From NCBI RefSeq assembly GCF_017874035.1, contig NZ_JAGGKV010000025.1, forward strand, positions 36,266-100,265: a DNA stretch of 64,000 bases, read 5' to 3'. This DNA comes from Paenibacillus aceris. Its GTDB lineage: Bacteria; Bacillota; Bacilli; Paenibacillales; NBRC-103111. The notes under the pieces are model-generated. The model searched no databases. It was not told the DNA's origin and saw nothing but the letters and a program-made list of their open reading frames with translations. Shown here piece by piece: positions 41,217-49,665 of this stretch (position 1 is the stretch's first letter; every line of letters starts with the position of its first letter). The translations under genes were made by a program, and so were the position numbers.

Positions 41217-43523
41217 ATGAAAGCGATGCAATATACGATGATAGCTCTAGTTTTCGTCATACTCGTCTCTTCCTCCGAGTTTGTGCTCGGCAAGCACAAG
41301 AAATCTTTATTGAACGAGCTAAGCATAACGGAACAGTCAAAATTATCCTCAAGGGCTTTGACCTTGCAATCCGTGATCGATCGTAATTTTAATTTCATGG
41401 TCAGTCTGGAAGCTTACGTAAACTCTAACTATTTGGAAAATAAACAAGATCAAGAAGTACTGAATTACATAGCCTCTCTTTATCTTGGGGCAGAAGCATC
41501 TACGCTTAATTTAATCATCGCCCCCAATGGCGTAGTGAAATTCGTTTTTCCGCTTAAGGGAAATGAAAGCATTGCGAATTGGGATTTCTTGAACGATCCC
41601 CGGGTAAATGTACAGCAGCAAATTTTGCACGCGCTTCAAACCAAGAAAATGACCATAGATGGTCCTTTTGAACTGCTGCAAGGGATGAATGGATTAATTG
41701 CACGCAAACCTATTTATCGAAAAGGTGTTTTTTGGGGCTTCGTATCTGTTGGTGCAGACGTGGATTATCTGCTTGCCGAAGCAGGTTTTAAGGACGAGGA
41801 TGCCAGAGACGGACAGCTTGCCATCCGTAACCCGGGGCAACCTGCCTTTTTTGGGGATGATGCTGTTTTCCAAGCTAACCATCCTATGATAGCCACCATT
41901 GAGCTTTCTGATCATACATGGGAGTTGGGTGCGCTGCCACAGAGCAGCGCGGTACAGAGCATCGATCAGCAGATCCTCCTGATGCGCAGCTCATTAATAA
42001 CGATTTTGGTACTCGGTTTATTATTCTTCCTCTATATGGTTAGGCAGCGTGATACGCTGAGCAGGGCAGTGAATGAGCGCACACAAGAATTGCAGCTCGC
42101 CAATGAAGATTTGACAGCGGTGAACGAGGAGCTGATAGCCGGACAGCAGGAGCTTCAAGACTCAACCAAAAGGCTGCTGGAATCCGAGCACATGCTATCT
42201 TATATGGCCTACCATGATGTGCTGACAGGGATTCATAATCGCGCGCATTTTCAAATGATTTTGAAAGAACAGATTGTCTATAACGAAATCAACCATACAT
42301 CGCTGGCTGTGCTGTTTTTTGACTTGGATAACTTTAAAATGGTGAATGATTCGCATGGTCACCACATGGGTGATCTCATGTTGCGCGAAGTTGTAAACCG
42401 GATACAGCACTCCGAGCTTCCCGTTCATACGTTCGCCAGATTCGGCGGGGATGAGTTTGCGATCCTGCTGGAAGACTGCTCCGATGAAAAGGACATTCAG
42501 TGCTTCTGCGAACAATTGATTGAAATCTTGAAGCCGCCTTGTGTGATAGCGAACCGCTCTTTTTTCATCAGCGCGAGCATTGGGATCGTGCAGTATCCGC
42601 ATGGAGGTTTAACCTGGGAGTCACTGCTTAAAAACGCAGATATCGCCATGTATATCGCCAAAAAAGAGAGCGGCAGTTCCTACAGCTTCTTTAATCAGCA
42701 GATGGCAATGAATTCCGTTTCGAAGCTGGAAATGGGGAACCACCTCCGGCAGTCCATGGATCGAAATGAACTCGAGATTGTCTATCAGCCGCAGGTTGAT
42801 TGCCTGCAAGGAAAAGTCACCGGCGTTGAAGCGCTGCTGCGCTGGAATCATACGACCAAGGGTTACATTTCTCCATCTGAATTCATTCCGATTGCGGAAG
42901 AAATGGGCTTCATTGTCGCTGTCGGCGAATGGGTGCTGCGGGGAGCTTGCTTGCAGATGAAAGCCTGGCACAGCATCCTGGAAGATCCACTGACGATATC
43001 CGTCAATCTGTCCGTTAAGCAGCTGAACGATGAGCGGTTTGTCGATAAAGTGACTCAAATTCTAGAAGAGACAGGCCTTGAGGCGATATATTTGGAAATG
43101 GAAATTACGGAAAATGTCGCGATGCAGGACGAGCAGTTGGAAGCTCTTGGCCGTCTGCGTGAGCTCGGCATTGCGATATCCGTGGACGATTTCGGCACTC
43201 ATTATTCCTCACTGAGCTATTTAAAAAGGTTCCCGGTCACCAAAATCAAGCTGGACCAATCATTTGTCCGAGGCGTTCAAACCGATGACAAGGATCGGGC
43301 TATGATCAAAGCGATCATTTCTGTCGCCAAATCGTTTCAACTGCAAATAATTGCCGAAGGGGTTGAGACGGAAGAGCAGGCCGATTTCCTGGTTGCAAAT
43401 GGCTGCAGCCAAATACAAGGCTACTATTTCTTTAAGCCCATGACGGCCGATCAGGTACAAGTCAGACTGCAGGAGAGTCTTCAGCCCAAGCTATCGTTTA
43501 TGGCAACAATTGCAGCAGAATAA
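41217..43523 (+). CDS. Membrane diguanylate cyclase/phosphodiesterase with extracytoplasmic sensor
   Basis: 768 aa. N-terminal membrane helix (~5-24), an extracytoplasmic CHASE-like sensor (~25-255), second helix (SLITILVLGLLFFLYMV), a coiled coil (~285-325), GGDEF domain with intact GGDEF near 410 (ARFGGDEFAILLED), then EAL domain with intact E-A-L near 538 (VTGVEALLRWNH) and the DDFGTHYSSLSYLKRFP loop. Both c-di-GMP synthesis and breakdown are therefore possible. Start ATG 41217 is 9 bases after GGGAG. Single-gene unit ending in a strong terminator. Confidence 0.95.
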   Translation: MKAMQYTMIALVFVILVSSSEFVLGKHKKSLLNELSITEQSKLSSRALTLQSVIDRNFNFMVSLEAYVNSNYLENKQDQEVLNYIASLYLGAEASTLNLIIAPNGVVKFVFPLKGNESIANWDFLNDPRVNVQQQILHALQTKKMTIDGPFELLQGMNGLIARKPIYRKGVFWGFVSVGADVDYLLAEAGFKDEDARDGQLAIRNPGQPAFFGDDAVFQANHPMIATIELSDHTWELGALPQSSAVQSIDQQILLMRSSLITILVLGLLFFLYMVRQRDTLSRAVNERTQELQLANEDLTAVNEELIAGQQELQDSTKRLLESEHMLSYMAYHDVLTGIHNRAHFQMILKEQIVYNEINHTSLAVLFFDLDNFKMVNDSHGHHMGDLMLREVVNRIQHSELPVHTFARFGGDEFAILLEDCSDEKDIQCFCEQLIEILKPPCVIANRSFFISASIGIVQYPHGGLTWESLLKNADIAMYIAKKESGSSYSFFNQQMAMNSVSKLEMGNHLRQSMDRNELEIVYQPQVDCLQGKVTGVEALLRWNHTTKGYISPSEFIPIAEEMGFIVAVGEWVLRGACLQMKAWHSILEDPLTISVNLSVKQLNDERFVDKVTQILEETGLEAIYLEMEITENVAMQDEQLEALGRLRELGIAISVDDFGTHYSSLSYLKRFPVTKIKLDQSFVRGVQTDDKDRAMIKAIISVAKSFQLQIIAEGVETEEQADFLVANGCSQIQGYYFFKPMTADQVQVRLQESLQPKLSFMATIAAE

Positions 43524-43569
43524 AAGAGGCTGCCCTCTAGTAGAACTATCTACTGAAGGGCAGCCTCTT
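43524..43569. terminator. Bidirectional terminator
   Basis: AAGAGGCTGCCCT (43524-43536) pairs with AGGGCAGCCTCTT (43557-43569), and the inner TAGTAGA/TCTACTG extends the stem. Located between convergent genes. Confidence 0.85.
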
Positions 43570-43571
43570 CC

Positions 43572-44378
43572 TTATAGAGGAACAATCTGTTTTTGTTTGT
43601 TTTTGAAATAAACCCAATGCTTAAAGCCGATCTCTTTCAGCGTTTTACTCACTTCTTCCCAGTCATCCCCAACACGGCTTGGGTTATGAGCATCGGATCC
43701 GAATGTCACCTCGACGCCATAGTGAAGCGCTTGCTCCAAAATCGAGTGCGAAGGGTACCAGCCGCCAACGTCTTTGGTTTTGCCTGACGTATTGATCTCA
43801 ATGGCTACACCACACTCGCCGATAACCTTCAAGGTTTCGTTTACTGCCGGCGTTGCGATGTCAGAGAAAGCAGGGTAAAAGCCTTTCATTGCGTCGATAT
43901 GTCCAAGAATATTGAACATACCGGAACGGGCGGAATCGGCGATAAGGCGATAGTACTCTTCTTTATGCTCGATTTTTTGTGCTTCGTTCAGATGTTTCCA
44001 TCTGTTACGATTAAAAATACTGACGCCACCGGACAAGTGCACGGAACCAATGATGTAGTCGAATGGATATTTGGCATACTCTTGGCGATAGATGTCAACG
44101 TGCTCGGGAAAATAGTCGGACTCCACGCCTAACAGGACATCGATTTTACCTTCATATTCTTTTTTTAGCTGAAGCACTTCCTCAATATAACGGGGAAATT
44201 CGCTTTTCGCCATGGCGATTAAAGGTTGTGCTCGATCTTCCGGACTTCCGAAATAGGGGGAGTGGTCCGAAATCCCAATCGCTTGCAAACCGCCGGCAAT
44301 GGCAGCTTCGATATAGTCTCGAATCTTGTCTTGAGCGTGCCCGCACCGGTCATGATGAGTATGTAGGTCGAATTTCAT
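43572..44378 (-). CDS. PHP-domain histidinol-phosphatase-type protein
   Basis: 268 aa from ATG 44378, behind AGGAGGT. PHP motifs: FDLHTHHDRCGHAQD (~3-17, metal His), GISDHSPYFG (~37-46), LGVESDYFPEH (~80), IGSVHLSGG (~107) and TFGSDAHNPSRVGDDWEE (~225-242). The set fits the HisJ/HisK histidinol-phosphate phosphatases, which hydrolyse L-histidinol phosphate in histidine synthesis. No other his gene is near, so a related phosphoester is also possible. Confidence 0.88.
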   Translation of the reverse strand: MKFDLHTHHDRCGHAQDKIRDYIEAAIAGGLQAIGISDHSPYFGSPEDRAQPLIAMAKSEFPRYIEEVLQLKKEYEGKIDVLLGVESDYFPEHVDIYRQEYAKYPFDYIIGSVHLSGGVSIFNRNRWKHLNEAQKIEHKEEYYRLIADSARSGMFNILGHIDAMKGFYPAFSDIATPAVNETLKVIGECGVAIEINTSGKTKDVGGWYPSHSILEQALHYGVEVTFGSDAHNPSRVGDDWEEVSKTLKEIGFKHWVYFKNKQKQIVPL

Positions 44379-44415
44379 ACATGGATACCTCCTAAACTTA
44401 TCAGTGAGTTTAATT

Positions 44416-45318
44416 TTATTCTGAGCCAAGAAACTGCGTTTCCGGCATCCCTTTTAGATCGGCAAGGAACTGCTGCATCGCAGAATTTAAGTAACGTCCC
44501 GACTTATATACTACACCTACAGGATGAGTAATATCCAGCTCATTTACTTTCACCATTTTCAAAGTACCATGCCGCAGCTCTTCAGCCACTGAAAGCTTGG
44601 AGATGATCGCGACGCCGAGATTTAATTCGACCATGCGCTTCACTTCCTCACTGCTGGACAGCTCCATCACAATATGCGGTGAGACATCATAGGCTTTGAA
44701 AACTTGATCGACGAAACGCCGTCCGGCGGTTTCCGGTGACAACATGATGAATGGAATATTGCGCAGCTTCTCAATGGATAAGTGGGCGAACCGGCTGAGT
44801 GGATGATGCGTCGAGACGATCAGCTCAAAGGTGTCGTAGTACAGCACGGAAGTTTCTAAGGCTTGGTTTTTCTCGAATAAATAAGTCAGCCCGATATCAA
44901 TTTGACTATTCTCAACAGAGTTCATAATTTGGGAAGATGTCATGGAGTGAATGGTCGTTTTGATTAGGGGGAATTGGTCTTGAAAATAGGAAAGCACCCG
45001 CGGCAAAATTTGCATGGCAATCGAGGTCGTCGTGCCGATGTGGATATGACCTTGGGGTGTTTGATGTAAATCTGTCAAGCGCTGCTTGAGGTCACTGGCG
45101 ATCCGCAGCATTTTCTCAGCATGCTCCAAGAATAGCTTTCCGCTATCCGTTAAAGTAACAGGCTGATTGCGATCAATGAGAATCGTGCCGAATTCATCTT
45201 CTAGACTCTTGATTTGCGCGGAAACGGCAGGTTGGGTCAAGTTGAGAATTTCGCCAGCTTTACGAAAGCTCATCGTTTTCGAGATCGTGAGCAATGTCTC
45301 CAACTGGTTCATATTCAT
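44416..45318 (-). CDS. LysR-family transcriptional regulator
   Basis: 300 aa. The N-terminal winged helix MNMNQLETLLTISKTMSFRKAGEILNLTQPAVSAQIKSLEDEFG (two blocks) is standard, and an effector-binding domain follows (HIHIGTTTSIAMQILPRVL, IDIGLTYLFE). SD GGAGGT. It sits 37 bases from the PHP gene on the same strand and upstream of it, so the two might share a transcript. The other neighbour is the divergent DHA2 exporter; LysR proteins often control a divergent gene, but the PadR gene is the better candidate there. Confidence 0.93.
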   Translation of the reverse strand: MNMNQLETLLTISKTMSFRKAGEILNLTQPAVSAQIKSLEDEFGTILIDRNQPVTLTDSGKLFLEHAEKMLRIASDLKQRLTDLHQTPQGHIHIGTTTSIAMQILPRVLSYFQDQFPLIKTTIHSMTSSQIMNSVENSQIDIGLTYLFEKNQALETSVLYYDTFELIVSTHHPLSRFAHLSIEKLRNIPFIMLSPETAGRRFVDQVFKAYDVSPHIVMELSSSEEVKRMVELNLGVAIISKLSVAEELRHGTLKMVKVNELDITHPVGVVYKSGRYLNSAMQQFLADLKGMPETQFLGSE

Positions 45319-45470
45319 GCGATTACCTCCTGCTATTCATAGTATATTTACAAATAAAATTTATCGAAATTGTAAAGGGCATAAAAAGCTTTTGTAACCC
45401 TATTATATGATAGTAGGGCTAGGCTCGGCAATGTTTCTAGTTAAACAGGGACAACCAGCTGTGTTTTTTA

Positions 45471-45498
45471 TTGCTATATACTCAAATTTGATTATAAT
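45471..45498 (+). promoter_or_regulatory. Promoter of exporter-PadR operon with overlapping palindrome
   Basis: TTGCTA (45471-45476), 16-base spacer, TATAAT (45493-45498). The perfect palindrome TCAAATTTGA (45482-45491) lies in the spacer, and TATACTCAAATTT (45478-) is echoed by TATACAAAATTGAG downstream (near 45507). This is a plausible PadR operator. Confidence 0.55.
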
Positions 45499-45540
45499 AA
45501 TTGTTGTATACAAAATTGAGTGATAAAGGAGATTCATCTC

Positions 45541-47067
45541 ATGTCGTTAACACGCAAGTCAAACCCAACCTGGACGGTCGTCGGGTTGATGTTAGGACTT
45601 TTGCTGGCTTCGCTGGATCAAACGATCGTCTCTACGGCGATGCCGACCATTGTGTCCAAACTAGGCGGTTTCAGCCAGTTCGTTTGGGTTTTCTCAGCAT
45701 ATTTGATTGCGAACGTGGCAGCCATGCCTATTTTCGGCAAGCTATCGGATATGTATGGCCGTAAGCTGTTTTTTATTATAGGAATCATTGTATTCATGGT
45801 TGGTTCCGCTCTATGCGGAACTGCTACATCAATGACCCAGCTTATCGTGTATCGTGCTATTCAAGGTATCGGTGGCGGTGCCCTCATGCCGATTACGTTT
45901 GCCATTATCTTCGACATTTTTCCTCCGGAGAAGCGGGGGAAAATGCAAGGGCTTTTCGGAGCCGTATTCGGTTTGTCGAGCGTGCTCGGTCCGATTATTG
46001 GCGCCTATTTCACGGATCATGTTACGTGGGAATGGATTTTCTTTATTAATCTTCCACTGGGTGTCGTATCCTTATTATTAATTATTTTCTCTTACCACGA
46101 GTCCGTGGAGCACAGCAAAGCCAAAATCGATTGGAGCGGTACGATTTTACTGACGGGAGCGATCATGTCACTCATGTTTGCGCTAGAACTTGGCGGTAAA
46201 GATTATGCTTGGGGTTCTTGGCAAATTATTAGCTTGTTCGCAGGCTTTGCCGTGCTCTTGGCCGTCTTCCTCACGATTGAGAAATTTGCAGCAGAACCGA
46301 TCGTTCCGCTTGATTTGTTCAAAAATCGCCTATTCACCGCAAGTATGGGTGTCAGCTTCGCTTACGGGGCTGTTCTGATTTCGGCGGGGACCTATATTCC
46401 GTTGTTTATTCAAGGTGTGTTTGAAGGCTCTGCTACAAGCGCAGGCTCTACTTTAACGCCGATGATGCTCGGTGTCGTTGTCAGCTCCGCATTGGGCGGG
46501 CGTTTTATCGGAAAATTCTCTTACCGCAACGTGATGCTGGTGTCCGCTGCTCTTTTGCTAGTAGCTACATCGCTTTTAGGCGGCATCTCCATTGATTCCA
46601 AACGCTGGGTCATCACGACATTTATGATTCTTATGGGGCTCGGCATTGGTGCTTGCTTCCCGATTACGTCCATGTCCGCTTTGCATAAAGTGGATTTCCG
46701 CCGCAGAGGCACAGTGACATCACTCGTGGGCTTTTTCCGTTCCGTTGGTTCTGCAATCGGTGTTGCGGTGTTCGGTAGTATTCAGGTAAACTCTCTTAGA
46801 GATAACATTACAGAATCCCTACAAGATCCGGCCATGGCTGAAAAGTTTCACGATGCGCGCATATTGCTGCAGCCGCAGGTTCGAGCCAATATTCCTGCTG
46901 AAGTGCTGCACAAGCTGCTGACTGCACTTGCAGATTCCATTGCCGTTGTTTTTCAAACAACTATTGTTTTAGCTGTCATCGGACTCGCGTTTATTTTGCT
47001 TATGGGGAATGCGAAGCTGGAAATGGGAAGCGCCCCTGTCAAAGGGAATGCGCCTGTAGGGCACTAG
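45541..47067 (+). CDS. DHA2-family MFS drug exporter (EmrB/QacA type)
   Basis: 508 aa with ~14 membrane helices. Motif A GKLSDMYGRKLFFI (~65-78), motif D1 at the N-terminus (LLLASLDQTIVSTAMPTI, ~15-32) with the membrane-embedded Asp, and motif C-like GLSSVLGPIIGAYFTD (~143-158) mark the 14-TMS drug:H+ antiporters. Start ATG 45541 behind AAAGGAG; an upstream in-frame GTG is not used. The next gene, 13 bases on, is a PadR regulator, a common exporter-repressor pair. Confidence 0.93.
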   Translation: MSLTRKSNPTWTVVGLMLGLLLASLDQTIVSTAMPTIVSKLGGFSQFVWVFSAYLIANVAAMPIFGKLSDMYGRKLFFIIGIIVFMVGSALCGTATSMTQLIVYRAIQGIGGGALMPITFAIIFDIFPPEKRGKMQGLFGAVFGLSSVLGPIIGAYFTDHVTWEWIFFINLPLGVVSLLLIIFSYHESVEHSKAKIDWSGTILLTGAIMSLMFALELGGKDYAWGSWQIISLFAGFAVLLAVFLTIEKFAAEPIVPLDLFKNRLFTASMGVSFAYGAVLISAGTYIPLFIQGVFEGSATSAGSTLTPMMLGVVVSSALGGRFIGKFSYRNVMLVSAALLLVATSLLGGISIDSKRWVITTFMILMGLGIGACFPITSMSALHKVDFRRRGTVTSLVGFFRSVGSAIGVAVFGSIQVNSLRDNITESLQDPAMAEKFHDARILLQPQVRANIPAEVLHKLLTALADSIAVVFQTTIVLAVIGLAFILLMGNAKLEMGSAPVKGNAPVGH

Positions 47068-47080
47068 GAGGTTAACCGCT

Positions 47081-47659
47081 ATGTCGATGAAGCTCGTCAT
47101 ACTCGGTCTTTTGATGGAAGCCAACCGGCATACGTATGAAATTCGGCAAACGATGAAAGAACGAGGCATGCATAATTATATGAAGCTGCAAGATGGCTCG
47201 CTCTATTATGCCATGGATCAATTGCGCAAGGACGGTCACGTGGAAGCACTTGAAGTCGTGCGCGATACCAATCGCCCGGAGAAAACCGTCTTTCAAATTA
47301 CCGAAGCCGGGAAACTTAAATTTCAAGAGCTGCTGATCGAGCAGCTGCATGAAGAAATTAAGCACTATCACCCGCTATACGTCGCTCTGCCATTTTCCGT
47401 GCATGGTGACCAAGCCAAAATAGCCGATATTCTTGAAAATAAAATATTAGCCGAGAAAATGATCATGAACAGAATAAAAAGCATCTACGAGGAGCACCGA
47501 AACACGGTTCCCCGTGTTGTTTTACAGATGATGATTGGCACATATAAACGCTCCTTTAGTGAGTTAAAATGGCTGGAGCAGCTGCAAAAGGATGCCCGAG
47601 AAGGGCGTCTGCAGGAAAAAGGCTCTCCTCCGGAAGTAGACTGGGACCGGTTGGACTGA
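47081..47659 (+). CDS. PadR-family transcriptional regulator
   Basis: 192 aa. N-terminal winged helix of PadR type: LVILGLLMEANRHTYEIRQTMKERG, then LQDGSLYYAMDQLRKDGHVEALEV and RPEKTVFQITEAGKLKF; a C-terminal Vir-type helical domain provides dimerisation. It probably represses the exporter operon and is released by the exported drug. AGGAGG precedes the ATG. The stop abuts a 1-kb tandem array. Confidence 0.93.
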   Translation: MSMKLVILGLLMEANRHTYEIRQTMKERGMHNYMKLQDGSLYYAMDQLRKDGHVEALEVVRDTNRPEKTVFQITEAGKLKFQELLIEQLHEEIKHYHPLYVALPFSVHGDQAKIADILENKILAEKMIMNRIKSIYEEHRNTVPRVVLQMMIGTYKRSFSELKWLEQLQKDAREGRLQEKGSPPEVDWDRLD

Positions 47660-48687
47660 GCGATGATTTACAGCGCTACAGGTGTTCCGCCGCGGCGCTC
47701 ATGTGCAGTAACGATGTTTTTCATCGTTACAGGTGAGAAAAGGCCAGACTGCCTGGCCTTTTTCGGCATGCAGCGATGTTTTACTTCGCTACAGGTGCTC
47801 CGCCGCGGCGTTCACGTGCAGTAACGATGTTTCTCATCGTTACAGGTGAGAAAAGGCCAGACTGCCTTGCCTTTTTCGGCATGCAGCGATGTTTTACATC
47901 GCTACAGGTGCTCCGCCGCGGCGATCACGTGCAGCAACGATGTTTTTCATCGTTACAGGTGAGAAAAGGCCAGACTGCCTCACCTTTTTCGGCCTGCAGC
48001 GATGTTTTACATCGCTACAGTTGCTCCGCCGCGGTGCTCATGTGCTGCAACGATGTTTTTCATCGTTACAGGTGAGAGAAGGCCAGACTGCCTGGCCTTT
48101 TTCGGCATGTAGCGATGTTTTACATCGCTACAAGTGCTCCGCCGCGGCGCTCATGTGCAGCAACGATGTTTCTCATCGTTGCAGGTGAGAAAAGGCCAGA
48201 CTGCCTGGCCTTTTTCGGCATGCAGCGATGTTTTACATCGCTACAAGTGCTCCGCGGCGGCGCTCACGTGCTGCAACGATGTTCCTCATCGTTGCAGGTG
48301 AGAAAAGGCCAGACTGCCTGGCCTTTTTCGGCATGCAGCGATGTTTTACATCGCTACAGGTGCTCCGGGGCGGCGCTCACGTGCAGCAACGATGTTTCTC
48401 ATCGTTGCAGGTGAGAGAAGGCCAGACTGCCTGGCCTTTTTCGGCATGTAGCGATGATTTACATCGCTACAGTTGCTCTGCGGCGGCGCTCACGTGCTGC
48501 AGCGATGTTTTACATCGCTACAGTTGCTCCGCGGCGGCGCTCATGTGCAGTAGCGATGTTTTACATCGCTACAGGTGCTCCGCCGCGGCGCTCACATGCT
48601 GCAACGATGTTTCTCATCGCTACAGGTGCTCCGTCGCGGCGCTCACGTGCTGTAACGATGTTTCTCATCGTTACAGCACGTGAGCGC
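47660..48687. repeat. Tandem array of 113-bp (51+62) hairpin units, then 51-bp units
   Basis: Unit starts fall at 47660, 47773, 47886, 47999, 48112, 48225, 48338 and 48451, exactly 113 bases apart. Each of the seven 113-bp units has a 51-bp part (hairpin GCGATG-TTTTA-CATCGC, then CGCCGCGGCG) and a 62-bp part (hairpin AACGATG-TTTCT-CATCGTT, then AAAAGGCCAG-ACTGC-CTGGCCTTTTT, an intrinsic-terminator-like stem). From 48451 only 51-bp parts continue (48451, 48502, 48553, 48604), ending with a last hairpin at 48655 and CACGTGAGCGC. Frames stay open through it, but the period is not a multiple of three and the hairpins are what is conserved. Confidence 0.95.
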
Positions 48688-48691
48688 AAAT

Positions 48692-48722
48692 AAAAAAAAG
48701 CCCATTTCATTTTGAAAGGGGC
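48692..48722 (-). terminator. Terminator for the HAD/kinase transcript
   Basis: GCCCATTTC and GAAAGGGGC form the stem (48700-48708 with 48714-48722), and eight A residues to its left give the U-tract on the minus strand. It lies ~150 bases after the HAD gene. The remaining 48723-48870 shows nothing recognisable. Confidence 0.65.
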
Positions 48723-48870
48723 AAGTCAGTTATGCTTTTGCAATATAAGCCGCATAAAGTCGGATGCATTGATTATCGTTGCATGTGTTACAAGGAGCAA
48801 GACTTAGTTTTCCGTTTACCATTAGGCTTCAGCCTATGGCCAGTCAATAGGAGCCTTCAACGTCAGCGAA

Positions 48871-49665
48871 CTAAGACCTGTCAAAAGCACTGAATTGCGC
48901 GATGAAATGCGCCAAATCATCGCAAACAAGGTCGGGCGTCACGCCTGCCGACGCCACTTGCTCGTGCACGTTATCCGCCGTTGCGACGCCGGTCAGCACG
49001 AGCGCCGTGCGGCACCCCGACACCACGCCTCCGCGGATGTCGGTGTACACGTTATCGCCGATGACCCAGACATCGGCGGCAGGAAGACCGAGCCGCTCTA
49101 TGGCGTAAGCCATGATGATCGGCGAAGGCTTCCCGATCACCACCGGCTCCACGCCGGAGGCGGCGGTGATCGAAGCGGCCAGGGAGCCTGCCCCTGGCAT
49201 AAGCCCCCCATCCGACGGCAGCATGCGGTCGGGGTTGGTTAACACATAGGTCGCGCCAGCCTTCACGTGGCGGACCGCTTCGGTCAGCTTCTCATAGGAG
49301 AAGCTGCGGTCAATGCCTTGGACGACGTAATCCGGTGGCGTCGTCCCGTCAATAGCGAAGCCGGACGCCTCTAAGGCGATCCGCAGTCCGGCTTCGCCTA
49401 CCATATGCACGCGGCTGCCGCCGCGCTGCTCGGTCAAATACTTGGCGGCAGCCTGTGAGGAGGTATAGACCGCTGCCGCCGGTACTTCGATGCCGAGTTC
49501 TAGCAGATGCTCGGCAACCTGCTCCGGCGTACGGGATGAATTGTTCGTCACCAGCAAATAGGGCATGCGGTGCTGCTGCAGCCACCGAATGAAAGAATCA
49601 GCATGGGGAATCGGTTCATGCCCCCGATACAGTGTACCATCCAAATCAATTAGAAAACCTTTCAT
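48871..49665 (-). CDS. HAD-IIA (NagD/AraL-like) sugar phosphatase
   Basis: 264 aa. HAD motif I GFLIDLDGTLYRG (nucleophile Asp7 and Asp9), motif II LLVTNNSSRTPEQV (~38), motif III Lys in VVIGKPSPIIMAYAIERLG (~176) and motif IV VWVIGDNVYTDIRGG (~199). The cap is of C2 type. Such enzymes dephosphorylate small sugar phosphates or nucleotides. It overlaps the histidine kinase gene by four bases (ATGA). Codons are GC-rich. Confidence 0.92.
   Translation of the reverse strand: MKGFLIDLDGTLYRGHEPIPHADSFIRWLQQHRMPYLLVTNNSSRTPEQVAEHLLELGIEVPAAAVYTSSQAAAKYLTEQRGGSRVHMVGEAGLRIALEASGFAIDGTTPPDYVVQGIDRSFSYEKLTEAVRHVKAGATYVLTNPDRMLPSDGGLMPGAGSLAASITAASGVEPVVIGKPSPIIMAYAIERLGLPAADVWVIGDNVYTDIRGGVVSGCRTALVLTGVATADNVHEQVASAGVTPDLVCDDLAHFIAQFSAFDRS

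Noticed and set aside
47660..48687. CRISPR array
   Set aside because: Adjacent units are near-identical over their whole length with no unique spacers, and no cas genes are in the window.
47776..48693. Open frames of 79-151 codons through the 113-bp array
   Set aside because: The period of 113 is not divisible by three, the frames simply follow from stop-free repeats, and what is conserved is base-paired stems, not a protein sequence.
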